Notes under the pieces: model-generated
The model's database searches: none
What the model was told of the DNA's origin: nothing
The model's input: the letters and a program-made list of their open reading frames with translations, nothing else
Position numbers and translations under genes: made by a program
NCBI GenBank assembly: GCA_025059995.1
Contig: JANXCF010000008.1
Coordinates: 1-64,000, forward strand
Length of the DNA: 64,000 bases
From: Leptospiraceae bacterium
Lineage (GTDB): Bacteria > Spirochaetota > Leptospiria > Leptospirales > Leptonemataceae
Direction of reading: 5' to 3'
In this document: piece after piece, positions 37,392 through 46,729 of the stretch
Layout of the letters: every line of letters begins with the position of its first letter
Numbering within the stretch: position 1 is the first letter of the stretch

Positions 37392-39191
37392 ATGAGCAAT
37401 AAAAATAATCAATCAATTTTTGAAAAAAATATCCAAAGAGGTATTGAAGCAAAAATTATATCTTTTAACGAAGACAAATCAAAGATTACCTATTACGCTT
37501 CACGAGATTTTACAACAAGCTTTAAAAAACCAGAAGAACTGGTGAGAGCATCCTACTTTGTTGAATTAGTTCTAGATTATAATTACTCTCCAAAACGAAT
37601 AGATTTTGAAGTAATTGTTCCGAGACGAAAACCAGAAGATAGAGCAGATATTGTGGTTTATGAAGACGATGAATTAAAAAAACCTTATTTGGTAGTTGAA
37701 TGTAAAAAAGAAAAAATCTCTGATGCCGAATTTAAACAAGCCATAGAGCAGGCATTCGGCAATGCTAATAGTTTAAGGGCTAAGTTCGCTTCTGTAGTCG
37801 CAGGCACAACCAAAACTGCTTTTGATGTAGCTGGTTTTAAACCCAGCGAAAGAGAAAAAAATGTTATCTCAGATATTCCAGTTAAATATGGCAAAACTCC
37901 TAAGTATAGATTTATTAAAGGTGAGGAAAATAAAGAATTGAAGACCGTTTCAAGAGAAGAACTTATACAAATATTAGAAAAAGCTCACGATACCGTTTGG
38001 CAAGGTGGAAGATTGGCCCCTACAACTGCCTTTGATGAAATTTCAAAACTTTTATTTTGTAAATTAAAAGATGAAAAAACAACGCCTAAAGGAAAACCTT
38101 ACGATTTTCAAATTGGCACTCACGAGTCGCCCGAAGAAGTTTTTAATAGAATAAATAAAATCTATCAAAAAGCTAAACAAGAGGATGAAGAAGTTTTTAA
38201 AGAAGGTATAAGATTAGAGCCGAAAATTGTTTATAATGTTGTAGAACATTTACAGTCTCTTGCCTTAAATAAAATTGATTTAGATACCAAAGGTGTGGCT
38301 TTTGAAAGATTTATTGAAGATTTTTTCAGGGGTAAAATGGGACAATATTTTACTCCAAGACCCATTATTCAGTTTTGTATAAAAATGATGAATCCTCAAA
38401 AAGATGATAAGGTTTTAGATCCCGCCTGTGGAAGTGGTGGATTTTTGCTTAATGCAATGGATAATGTGAGACACTACGCAGAGGAAAATTATGATGAACG
38501 GGAAGCATGGGAACATTGGCATAATTTTGCTAAAAATAATGTCTACGGTATTGAAATAAATGACCAGATAGCCAGAGTTTGTAAAATGAATATGATAATT
38601 CACGATGACGGACACACAAACATTATAAACACTGATGCTTTAAGTGATTTTGAAGATATAAATAAAATGCATAAAGGATTTAAAAAAGACCATTTTGACG
38701 TTATTTTAACTAATCCTCCTTTTGGAGCGGCTATTAAAAGAACCGAGAAAGATTATTTAGACAAATACGAATTAGGCAAAGGAAGAGAAAGTCAAAAAAC
38801 CGAAATCTTATTTATTGAACGGTGTATTGATTTTGTTAAGCCAGAAACGGGAAAAATTGCTATTGTTTTGCCTGATGGCATTTTAACCAATTCATCTTTG
38901 CAATATGTCAGAGACTTTATAATGGAAAAGTGTCAGATTTTAGCGATTGTCTCGCTTCCCCAGTTTGCTTTTAAACATTTTGGAGCGGGAGTTAAGTCTT
39001 CTTTGGTATTTTTAAGACGAAAAGGCGAAAAAGAAAAATTAGAAAAATATCCCATCTTTATGGCAATAGCTGAACACATTGGCTATGACGCTACTGGCAG
39101 AGAAGACCCGATAAATGATTTAGATAAAATTGCCCAAGAATATCAAAAATTTTTGAAAAATCCTAAAAACTATGACGGATGTGAAAGATAA
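37392..39191 (+). CDS. PD-ExK nuclease / HsdM methylase fusion (Type I or BcgI-like R-M subunit)
   Basis: A 599-aa protein. The N-terminal segment resembles the HsdR N-terminal nuclease domain, R-A-D-I-V-V-Y (near 84) with V-V-E-C-K-K-E (near 104) providing D...ExK. The central part is an HsdM-like helical domain with R-G-K-M-G-Q-Y-F-T-P-R near 316. The methylase has V-L-D-P-A-C-G-S-G-G-F near 341 and I-L-T-N-P-P-F-G near 438. The next gene is HsdS and overlaps by 20 bp. A nuclease-methylase chain plus a separate specificity chain is the layout of BcgI-like Type IIB enzymes. No HsdR translocase is present. No Shine-Dalgarno sequence precedes the ATG. Confidence 0.82.
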   Translation: MSNKNNQSIFEKNIQRGIEAKIISFNEDKSKITYYASRDFTTSFKKPEELVRASYFVELVLDYNYSPKRIDFEVIVPRRKPEDRADIVVYEDDELKKPYLVVECKKEKISDAEFKQAIEQAFGNANSLRAKFASVVAGTTKTAFDVAGFKPSEREKNVISDIPVKYGKTPKYRFIKGEENKELKTVSREELIQILEKAHDTVWQGGRLAPTTAFDEISKLLFCKLKDEKTTPKGKPYDFQIGTHESPEEVFNRINKIYQKAKQEDEEVFKEGIRLEPKIVYNVVEHLQSLALNKIDLDTKGVAFERFIEDFFRGKMGQYFTPRPIIQFCIKMMNPQKDDKVLDPACGSGGFLLNAMDNVRHYAEENYDEREAWEHWHNFAKNNVYGIEINDQIARVCKMNMIIHDDGHTNIINTDALSDFEDINKMHKGFKKDHFDVILTNPPFGAAIKRTEKDYLDKYELGKGRESQKTEILFIERCIDFVKPETGKIAIVLPDGILTNSSLQYVRDFIMEKCQILAIVSLPQFAFKHFGAGVKSSLVFLRRKGEKEKLEKYPIFMAIAEHIGYDATGREDPINDLDKIAQEYQKFLKNPKNYDGCER

Positions 39192-40555
39192 AAATCAAAT
39201 GTGTTTTGTAGTCTGGAGTGATGAGATTGAGGGAAGATTGGATTGTTATTTTTACAAACCAGAATTTACTAAGATAGATAAAGAGGTAAGAAAAATTACA
39301 GATAAAACATTGGGCGATTTTGTATTATCTATTGCTGGAGGGGCGACGCCTGATATTAAAAAATTCTAAAAATGGAATACCGTTTTTAAGAGTTCAAAAC
39401 ATAACACCTGAAGGTCTTAATTTACAAGATATTAAATACATAAATATAGCAACCCATAATGGAATGCTTAAAAGGAGTCAGGTAAAAGAATTTGACCTGA
39501 TAACAAAAATTACGGGTGTCGGTAGAATGGCAGTTTCTGCAGTTGCTCCGAAGGAATTTGAAGGTAATATAAATCAACATCTTGTAGTAATAAAAACTAA
39601 AAATGAGCAAACAAGCAAAACTTTAGCTACTTTTCTAAATTCTGATATTGGTGAAAAATTGGCTAAAAAACGTTCAACAGGAGGGACAAGACCAGCTTTA
39701 GATTATACAGCATTAAAATCAATTCCAGTAATTTTCAAACCAGAAATCGTTGAAATAATGGAATCTGCTTACAAACAAAAAAAAGAAAAAGAAGCGGAAG
39801 CGGAAAAATTGTTAGCTTCAATAGATGATTATGTTTTAGAAATGCTGGGCATAAAAATGCCAGAAATAAAAGATAAAATGTGCTTTGCAGTGGATTCAGA
39901 AGAAGTAAAAGGCAAGAGGATAGATGCTTATTATCACAAACCAAATCTTAAAGAAATAAAAAAAGCATTTGAGAAAGGAAAATATAAAACAGTAAAAGTC
40001 AAAGATTTCTTAGCAAAAATTAAAAAAGGAATTGAGGTGGGGTCAAAATCTTATGTTTCCGATGGCGTGCCATTTGTAAGAGTAGTAGATATTGATGATT
40101 ACAAAATAAATATAGATACAGACAAAAAAATTAGTTTTGATTTATATAAAAATCTAAAAGATGAATATAACCCCAAAAAAGGCGAATTGTTATATTCCAA
40201 AGATGGAACGATTGGTTTGTGTGTTGTGGTAGAAAAAGAAATGGATTTTATAATAAGCGGGGGGATTTTAAGATTAGAGGTTAAAAAAAATATAAATAAT
40301 TTTTATCTCAAAACAGTTTTATCAAGCAAAATTTTAAAACTGTTAGCCGAAGCTGAAAGTATTGGACAAATAATAAAACATCTTCTACCAGAAAAATTTT
40401 TAAATCTCCCAATCCCTCTTCCTCCTCTTGAAATTCAAAACCAAATCGCCGAAGAGGTTAAAAACCGAATTGAAAAAGCAAAGAAATTAAAAGAAGAAGC
40501 TAAAAATATCGTTGAAATGGCAAAAAAACAAGTTGAAGAAATAATCTTAAAGTAA
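39172..40555 (+). pseudogene. hsdS: Specificity subunit HsdS, frameshifted at an A6 run
   Basis: The first reading frame (39172-39369) starts M-T-D-V-K-D-K and runs to G-G-A-T-P-D-I-K-K-F, then stops. The next frame continues N-S-K-N-G-I-P-F-L-R-V-Q-N-I to 40555. Deleting one A from ATTAAAAAATTC (about 39355-39363) restores a normal HsdS. Two target-recognition domains are visible; the second has G-V-P-F-V-R-V-V-D-I. Each is followed by conserved helices, the last being L-E-I-Q-N-Q-I-A-E-E-V. It could be a dead gene, a phase-variable switch, a recoded gene or a read error. Confidence 0.8.
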
Positions 40556-40558
40556 ATT

Positions 40559-41112
40559 ATGAAAGCCATAATTTTAGCCAGAGTATCAACTGAAGAACAA
40601 AAAGAAGCGGGTAATTCTTTATCAACTCAGCAAGCACGATTGCGAGCGTATATAAAAAGAAATTCCGATTTAGAACTCATTAAAGAGTTTATTTTCGATG
40701 AATCGGCTTACAAAGAACATCGGAAAGAATTTAATAAAGTATTAGATTTTATTAGAAAACAAAAAGAGGTTGTGGCTTTGTGCTGTGATAAAGTTGATAG
40801 GTTGTGTAGAGATTTTTTAGTGGGGTTGCCTGCTTTGGAAAAATTAAGAAGAATTCCTAAGGACATGTTTAACAAAAAGCTAAAAGAGTATAAAGAAAAA
40901 CGGGTAGAAATTGAGGCAAGAATGAGACAATAATACATGATGCGGATGAAAACTTCAATTTAACGGCAAATACGGTCTAAAATTTAGCTAAAAAGGCTTA
41001 TGAGATATTTCAGTGTTCTGAAGTAGAAGAAAAAAGGCAACTTTTGAATTTATTACTTCAGAACGCTACTTTAGAGGGCAAAAAACTCAAATTTAAAATC
41101 CCTTTGATGTGA
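40559..41112 (+). pseudogene. Large serine recombinase with internal deletion
   Basis: The first 124 codons (40559-40933) start with the resolvase catalytic segment I-L-A-R-V-S-T-E-E-Q and C-C-D-K-V-D-R-L-C-R-D-F. They then jump after L-E-K-L-R-R-I to a coiled-coil tail E-K-R-V-E-I-E-A-R-M-R-Q. Downstream, out of frame and with one TAA, come H-D-A-D-E-N-F-N and S-E-V-E-E-K-R-Q-L-L-N-L-L-L-Q-N, the usual C-terminal end of large serine recombinases. The DNA-binding middle (about 300 codons) is gone. It is probably the dead integrase of the island, ending 26 bp from tRNA-Asn. Confidence 0.8.
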
Positions 41113-41138
41113 TTTTGGAAGCCTCAAAGTGTCCTATA

Positions 41139-41214
41139 TGGCTCCCCAGGCAGGACTCGAACCTGCGACCTGGTGGTTAACAGCCACTCGCTCTACCGGC
41201 TGAGCTACTGGGGA
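41139..41214 (-). tRNA. tRNA-Asn (anticodon GTT)
   Basis: A full 76-nt cloverleaf on the minus strand: acceptor TCCCCAG/CTGGGGA, D-arm GCTC..GAGC, anticodon arm GTGG-CTGTTAA-CCAC with anticodon GTT, and T-arm GCAGG-TTCGAGT-CCTGC. The CCA end is encoded. Its 3' end faces the restriction island; I found no copy of that 3' end at the island's left edge. Confidence 0.97.
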
Positions 41215-41236
41215 GTGTGAGTGTTTGGTAAATACC

Positions 41237-41264
41237 ATTTAAGAACATTGTTTTTTTCTGTCAA
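41237..41264 (-). promoter_or_regulatory. tRNA-Asn promoter
   Basis: On the minus strand TTGACA (41264-41259), a 16-bp spacer and TTAAAT (41242-41237) place transcription start about 15 bp before the mature tRNA. Confidence 0.6.
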
Positions 41265-41344
41265 TCAAAAAAGCGAAAAAAACGAAGATTTTGTTTTATT
41301 GAGATTGTTGGTTGACTTGGTTCTTTATAGAGAATTTTTATCGT

Positions 41345-41617
41345 ATGGATGTAAAAACTTTTCTTCTTGTTTTTGGGACGATCTTTTTGGCTGAGATTGG
41401 GGATAAAACCCAGCTTGCAACTTTACTTTATGCCACAGATAAAAACGTCAATCCTTGGATTGTGTTTTTGGGAGCTTCTTTGGCTTTGATTCTGACAACG
41501 GCTATAGGAACTTTTCTTGGGAGTTTGGTTTCTCAATACATTTCTCCAAAATACTTAAAGTTTGTTGCTGGAATTTTGTTTATTCTTGTTGGGATTTGGA
41601 CGATTTTATCGAAATAA
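41345..41617 (+). CDS. GDT1/UPF0016-family membrane protein (single repeat)
   Basis: About 90 aa from the ATG at 41345; a longer start at 41312 lacks support. It has three hydrophobic helices and the E-I-G-D-K-T-Q motif of the GDT1/TMEM165 cation transporter family near residue 16. Bacterial members are Mn or Ca exporters. This one carries one repeat, so it would pair with a second copy or a homologue elsewhere. It is not obviously part of an operon. Confidence 0.85.
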   Translation: MDVKTFLLVFGTIFLAEIGDKTQLATLLYATDKNVNPWIVFLGASLALILTTAIGTFLGSLVSQYISPKYLKFVAGILFILVGIWTILSK

Positions 41618-41775
41618 GTTATAATTTTTAATAAAATAATTTTATAAATTATCTTAATAAATTTTTACTGCTATTTTTTATAAAAACCGAATTCAATTTT
41701 ATAAAAGTTAGTTTCTATTTTCCGATAATCAACTTACATTCAATGGAATCAAAAATCTAACTTCTTTCTTAACCT

Positions 41776-43848
41776 ATGGAACTAAATCAAGAACAGTGGG
41801 AAGCAGTGCATTCAATAGAAGGTCCTGTTTTAGTCTTTGCAGGAGCTGGGAGTGGGAAAACACGAGTGATTGTTCATCGCATCCAAAACATGATCGAAAA
41901 AGGTATTCCCCCTCAATCCATTGTAGCTGTTACATTCACTAATAAAAGTGCCAAAGAAATGAAAAAAAGATTAAGCCAAATTTTACCCAAAAAGAATTTA
42001 CGGGGAATGGTGGTTTCTACGTTCCATTCGCTTGGAAACAAAATCCTACAATCAGAAATTGAAATTATAGGTTATCGAAGACCTTATACGATTTTCGATC
42101 AAGAAGATAAAATCCAAATATTAAAAAATATTTATAAAGAATTAAAACTAAACGATGATGGGATAGACGATGATTATATTCTCTATTTGATTTCGCTTAT
42201 AAAAAACTCAAACCTCAAAATCGAAACATGGCTTTATCAAAATGGGTTTTTGGTTAGAAATCTGGATGAAGATACTTTCTTGAAAATTTACAAAAAATAT
42301 CATGAGTATTTGCTTTCTTTAAATGCAATTGATTTTGATGACTTGATATTACTTCCACTGCGTATGTTTTCTCAATACCCAGTGGTTTTGGAAAAATACC
42401 AAAAAAGATATAAATACTTTCTTGTGGATGAATTCCAAGACACCAATCCTTTGCAGTATGCATTCCTTCGGCTTCTCGTTGGAGATCGAAAAAATGTTTG
42501 TGTTGTAGGGGATGATGATCAATCCATTTATGGTTGGCGTGGAGCTGATGTTTCCATCATCCAGAACTTCAAAAAAGATTATCCTCATGCCAAAATAATC
42601 ATACTTAACAAGAATTATCGTTCTACACAAATCATAATCGATGCTGCTTATTCTCTCATCAAAAACAACCTCAATCGGGTTGATAAGAAAATCATCTCAA
42701 TGAACAAAATGGGAGGGAAAATCAAAATCATAGAGTGCTACGACGAAAAAGAAGAAGCTGAAAAAGTCGCCGAAATCATACTAAAAAAAATCACAAGAGA
42801 AAAACGAAACGCAGGAGATTTCGCCATCCTTTTTCGAACAAACTATCAAGCACGTCCTTTTGAAGTAGAATTACGAAAACGCGGGATTCCTTACCAAGTC
42901 GTGGGTGGATATCGTTTTTTCGATCGAAAAGAAGTAAAGGACCTCTTAGCCTATTTAAGGGCAATAGCCAATCCCCATGACGAAATCAGCTTGCTAAGAA
43001 TCATCAACTTTCCTAAACGAGGGATTGGAGAGTCCACCATCAAAAAAATCCATGAATTTATTATTGAATATGAAACCACGAACCAAGAAAAACTGAGCTT
43101 CTATCAAGCTTTACAATTTATGGTTCAAAATGAAGAGTTGTTTCAGAATCTCCAAAAGCAAATCCTTGCCATCAAGGAATTTTTGGAATTGTTGGAAACC
43201 TACCGAAAGGAGTTTGCCATCAGTCGCAGTTTATCCCAAACCTTACGAAAACTCATCCAAGAGTTAAAACTCGAAGAAGAATACCAAAAAGAAGAAAAAG
43301 AAGAAGTAGCAAAAGCGAAGATCTATAACCTTTCTGAAATTGTTAATATGCTTGCTTATTTCGAAGAAGAATGGGATGAGGTCCAACCTCCTTCATTATT
43401 TGATTTTCTCTCAAGGGTGAGTTTACTGAGCTCGGATAGCGAAGTCGAGGATATTCAAAAAGGTCGGGTTCAACTTCTAACCTTGCATTTATCGAAAGGG
43501 CTGGAATTCCCTGTAGTATTTTTGTGTGGAATGAATGAAAAGATCTTTCCTTCAGAACGAGCCCTCTTGGAAACCAACGACGAAAACCGCTCTTTAGAAG
43601 AAGAAAGAAGATTATGTTATGTGGGAATTACCAGAGCAAAAGAAGAGCTGTTTCTTTCCTATTCGTTGTATCGTAAACGATTTGGTGAGGAAATCCCTTT
43701 TGAACCATCAAGGTTCTTGAATGAAATCCCCGAAGAGTTCGTAGAATATGAATATATCACCAATAAAAAATCAGCTTCATTAGACAAATCCGAAATAGAT
43801 GATGTTAAAATCCTTTTAAATGAACTCAACAATCTCTTGATTAGTTAG
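41776..43848 (+). CDS. UvrD/Rep-family DNA helicase
   Basis: A 690-aa superfamily 1A helicase: Q-motif near N-Q-E-Q-W-E-A-V, Walker A G-A-G-S-G-K-T-R, motif II F-L-V-D-E-F-Q-D-T, motif III G-D-D-D-Q-S-I-Y-G-W-R-G-A, motif V L-L-T-L-H-L-S-K-G-L-E-F, and motif VI E-E-R-R-L-C-Y-V-G-I-T-R-A. It is slightly shorter than most UvrD/PcrA and closer to Rep in feel. It acts in repair or replication restart. It converges with the ABC ATPase gene, overlapping by 8 bp. Confidence 0.93.
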   Translation: MELNQEQWEAVHSIEGPVLVFAGAGSGKTRVIVHRIQNMIEKGIPPQSIVAVTFTNKSAKEMKKRLSQILPKKNLRGMVVSTFHSLGNKILQSEIEIIGYRRPYTIFDQEDKIQILKNIYKELKLNDDGIDDDYILYLISLIKNSNLKIETWLYQNGFLVRNLDEDTFLKIYKKYHEYLLSLNAIDFDDLILLPLRMFSQYPVVLEKYQKRYKYFLVDEFQDTNPLQYAFLRLLVGDRKNVCVVGDDDQSIYGWRGADVSIIQNFKKDYPHAKIIILNKNYRSTQIIIDAAYSLIKNNLNRVDKKIISMNKMGGKIKIIECYDEKEEAEKVAEIILKKITREKRNAGDFAILFRTNYQARPFEVELRKRGIPYQVVGGYRFFDRKEVKDLLAYLRAIANPHDEISLLRIINFPKRGIGESTIKKIHEFIIEYETTNQEKLSFYQALQFMVQNEELFQNLQKQILAIKEFLELLETYRKEFAISRSLSQTLRKLIQELKLEEEYQKEEKEEVAKAKIYNLSEIVNMLAYFEEEWDEVQPPSLFDFLSRVSLLSSDSEVEDIQKGRVQLLTLHLSKGLEFPVVFLCGMNEKIFPSERALLETNDENRSLEEERRLCYVGITRAKEELFLSYSLYRKRFGEEIPFEPSRFLNEIPEEFVEYEYITNKKSASLDKSEIDDVKILLNELNNLLIS

Positions 43849-44836
43849 AAGAGTATTTCCAACAATAAACAATATGCTGATCGAATGAAATAGGTTTGGG
43901 TTCGTTTTTACACAACTCAAACCGATAACTACATCGGTTTTCAAACCTACATCCTTTGGGATAAAGCTCAGGAGGAGGCACTTGTCCCGGTATGCCTTGA
44001 ATGGTTTTTTCTACGTCCAAGTCGGGAATGGCTTTTAATAAACCTTGACTATAAGGATGGAGGGGTTGATTAAGAAAGCGTTCGACGTCAGTTTGCTCGA
44101 CGATCTTTCCTGCATACATTACAGCTAATCGATCTGCATATTGAGCCAAAAGCCCCATGTTGTGGGTGATCAAAAGAATGGTTGCGTTTTCTTCTTCTTG
44201 GAGTTCCTTAAGGATGTTCATGATTTGTGCTTGGACGGTGACGTCTAAAGCGGTTGTGGGTTCATCGGCTATCACCAACTTGGGTTTTAGTAAGATTGCA
44301 AGTAAAATTACTATTCGCTGGAGCATACCACCTGATAACTGATGAGGATAAGACCGCAAAATGGTATCCACTTGAGGAAAATTCATTTTTTTTAGCAAAT
44401 CAACAACGCGATTCTCAAAAGAAATTTGCTTTTTTTTGAATTCTTCTTTGTGGAATATGTAGAGTTCCTTTAGATGATGTTCTACGGTATAGAGGGGGTT
44501 TAGTGCCATGAAGGGTTCTTGAAAAATCACACCAATTTCAGCTCCTCGAATTTTTCGGATTTCTTGTTCTGAAAGTTGATCCAACCGAATTTCTGTCCCA
44601 TTAAGATATAGGGTGATTTCTCCTGAAAGAATTTTTCCATTGGGTTCTGGGGGCATCCTCACAATCCCCATTGATGTAAGGGTCTTCCCACAACCTGATT
44701 CTCCGACAAGTCCGAAAATTTCTCCTTCGAACAAAGAAAAGCTCACATCATCAACAATAGAAATAAGTTTATCAGACTGAATACCAATAGAAAGATGTTC
44801 TACTTTCAATGCAAGATTATCTTTTTTCTTTTTCAT
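43841..44836 (-). CDS. Oligopeptide/dipeptide ABC transporter ATPase (DppD/OppD-like)
   Basis: A 331-aa ABC ATPase: Walker A G-E-S-G-C-G-K-T, signature L-S-G-G-M-L-Q-R, Walker B L-V-I-A-D-E-P-T-T-A-L-D. The C-terminal extension H-P-Y-S-Q-G-L-L-K-A-I-P and the C-R-F-E-N-R-C...C cysteine cluster are hallmarks of the Opp/Dpp subfamily and may bind FeS. The permeases and partner ATPase are not in the window. It overlaps the end of the RppH gene by 20 bp and is probably co-transcribed with it. Confidence 0.92.
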   Translation of the reverse strand: MKKKKDNLALKVEHLSIGIQSDKLISIVDDVSFSLFEGEIFGLVGESGCGKTLTSMGIVRMPPEPNGKILSGEITLYLNGTEIRLDQLSEQEIRKIRGAEIGVIFQEPFMALNPLYTVEHHLKELYIFHKEEFKKKQISFENRVVDLLKKMNFPQVDTILRSYPHQLSGGMLQRIVILLAILLKPKLVIADEPTTALDVTVQAQIMNILKELQEEENATILLITHNMGLLAQYADRLAVMYAGKIVEQTDVERFLNQPLHPYSQGLLKAIPDLDVEKTIQGIPGQVPPPELYPKGCRFENRCSYRFELCKNEPKPISFDQHIVYCWKYSSN

Positions 44837-45317
44837 AGAGGGTTTTTAAATACTCTGGAACAAACTCGTAAAAATATTTTTGTATCTTTAGGTAAACTTC
44901 TTTTTTGAATTCTATTATGCTGTTGACTAAAACATCGATGTCCATCCACTTTAGGGTTCGAAATTCTCGATGATGAGATGAATTGAGATCTAAACTTTGG
45001 ATGTCTCCATCCCAATGAAAGAAAAACCATTTTTGTGTTTGCCCACGATATTTTTTTAAGTGTTCAGGAATGTGTTCAGGAAAGTCATAAGAAAGCCACT
45101 CGGGTATTTCAAAAACAGGCTTTTGGAGTTTTAACCCCGTTTCTTCGTAGAGTTCTCGGATGGCGGCATCTTCTGGATTTTCTCCTTCATCAATCCCACC
45201 TTGTGGGAGTTGGTAATTCTCTGGATGATCGACTCGATCTCCAACCAAAACCTTCATCTGGGAATTAAACACCAAAATCCCCACATTTTTACGATAGGGT
45301 TTTTCTTGATTTTTCAT
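44817..45317 (-). CDS. rppH: RppH-like Nudix RNA pyrophosphohydrolase
   Basis: About 166 aa from the ATG at 45317; an upstream non-ATG extension to 45356 is possible. The Nudix box is G-G-I-D-E-G-E-N-P-E-D-A-A, then R-E-L-Y-E-E-T-G. Flanking residues Y-R-K-N-V-G-I-L-V-F and W-F-F-F match RppH, which removes pyrophosphate from 5'-triphosphate RNA to start decay, or dinucleoside polyphosphate hydrolases. It overlaps the DppD-like gene. Confidence 0.88.
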   Translation of the reverse strand: MKNQEKPYRKNVGILVFNSQMKVLVGDRVDHPENYQLPQGGIDEGENPEDAAIRELYEETGLKLQKPVFEIPEWLSYDFPEHIPEHLKKYRGQTQKWFFFHWDGDIQSLDLNSSHHREFRTLKWMDIDVLVNSIIEFKKEVYLKIQKYFYEFVPEYLKTLYEKEKR

Positions 45318-45562
45318 CTTTGTGTTCAAAAATTTCTTCTCTTTTTGTTTTTGCAAAGTGTTTTTAAGTTTGAGACTTCACGAAGCATTTAATTTTCCTT
45401 TGTTTAGATAAATCATATCAAAAAGAATTTCTAAGAAAATTGATTCTTATAATAAAGAAATTTTATAAATTTCATTTATAATAAATTGATTTTAAAATCT
45501 AAATTTACTTTACGTTGGCTTTCACACAAAAAGAAATGTAAAAACAAAAAAGGAGACGTATT

Positions 45563-46318
45563 ATGGTGACGATTGATCTTAAAGACAAAACAGCCATCAT
45601 CACAGGCTCTGCACGAGGGATAGGGAAAGCCATAGCCGAAAAATTAGCTCAAGCAGGAGCAAAAGTCGTAATCAATGACATTTTAGAAGAACAAGCAAAA
45701 CAAACCGCCGAAGAAATCGCAAACAAATACCAAGTAGAAACTTTATATTTTGCGTGTGACATTTCGAAAGAAGAAGAAGCAAATAAGTTGATTGAGCTCT
45801 GCAAAGAAAAATGGGGAAAAGTTGATATTCTTGTGAATAATGCAGGTATCACACGGGATACACTTCTTTTACGTATGACTAAAGAACAATGGGATCAAGT
45901 CATCAACGTGAATCTTACGGGAACGTTTCTTTGCACCAAAGCTGCTTTTAAGGTCATGATGAATCAACGAAGCGGTGTGATTATCAATATTTCGTCTATT
46001 GCAGGGGAAAATGGAAACATTGGACAAGCGAATTACTCTGCATCGAAAGCAGGTGTGATTGGTTTAACCAAGACTGTTGCGATGGAAGGGGCAGCAAGAG
46101 GAGTTCGTTGTAATGCCATAGCACCAGGTTTCATTCAAACTGCTATGACAGATGCTATTCCAGAAAAAATCAAACAAAAAATGATCGATAGCATACCTCT
46201 TCGAAGACCGGGAATGCCTGAAGATATTGCAAATGCGGTTTTGTTTTTAGTATCAGATTTGGCATCATACATTACGGGCATTGTGTTGGATGTTAATGGT
46301 GGGGGTTTTCGTCCTTAA
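45563..46318 (+). CDS. fabG: 3-oxoacyl-ACP reductase FabG
   Basis: A 251-aa short-chain dehydrogenase: T-G-S-A-R-G-I-G nucleotide-binding motif, N-N-A-G-I-T, catalytic S-S and Y-S-A-S-K, and the I-T-G-I-V-L-D-V-N-G-G-G end typical of FabG. It reduces 3-oxoacyl-ACP with NADPH in fatty-acid elongation. AAGGAG lies seven bases upstream. The next genes are acpP and rnc, a common arrangement. Confidence 0.95.
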   Translation: MVTIDLKDKTAIITGSARGIGKAIAEKLAQAGAKVVINDILEEQAKQTAEEIANKYQVETLYFACDISKEEEANKLIELCKEKWGKVDILVNNAGITRDTLLLRMTKEQWDQVINVNLTGTFLCTKAAFKVMMNQRSGVIINISSIAGENGNIGQANYSASKAGVIGLTKTVAMEGAARGVRCNAIAPGFIQTAMTDAIPEKIKQKMIDSIPLRRPGMPEDIANAVLFLVSDLASYITGIVLDVNGGGFRP

Positions 46319-46406
46319 TCACAAAAAACAAAAAAACCCACTTTTAAACTTGCCAAATTAATATCGTTCATTTTAATTGCTGTAAACTTTTTTGAAGGAG
46401 ATGTCT

Positions 46407-46646
46407 ATGACTGATGAGTTGTTCCAAAAGGTTCGATCCATCATAGCACAGCAATTGGGTGCAGAGGAATCAGAAATCACAGAAGATTCCCATTTTATTG
46501 AAGATTTAGGAGCAGACTCTCTTGATACTGTGGAATTAGTCATGGCTTTGGAAGAAGAGTTTGGTATTGAAATCTCTGATGAAGATGCAGAAAAAATCCA
46601 AACCGTAGGTGATGTAATCAAATACATCAAAGAACATCAAAAATAA
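46407..46646 (+). CDS. acpP: Acyl carrier protein AcpP
   Basis: 79 aa from ATG 46407; AAGGAG (46395-46400) lies 6 bases upstream. It has the phosphopantetheine serine in G-A-D-S-L-D-T-V-E and the acidic helices of ACP. It lies between fabG and rnc. Confidence 0.95.
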   Translation: MTDELFQKVRSIIAQQLGAEESEITEDSHFIEDLGADSLDTVELVMALEEEFGIEISDEDAEKIQTVGDVIKYIKEHQK

Positions 46647-46729
46647 GGATTTCAATTGGACCGGTTTTCTTTTTCTATCAATCGATTGAAGATCGTGATA
46701 GAAAAAAGAAAATCGGTCTTCCCCTACGT

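Noticed and set aside
40934-41112. Separate small gene after the recombinase
   Set aside because: The sequence is the frameshifted C-terminal end of the large serine recombinase.
41139-41170. tRNA-Asn 3' end as attachment site with a direct repeat at the left island edge
   Set aside because: No repeat of the tRNA 3' sequence was found in 29423-29700.
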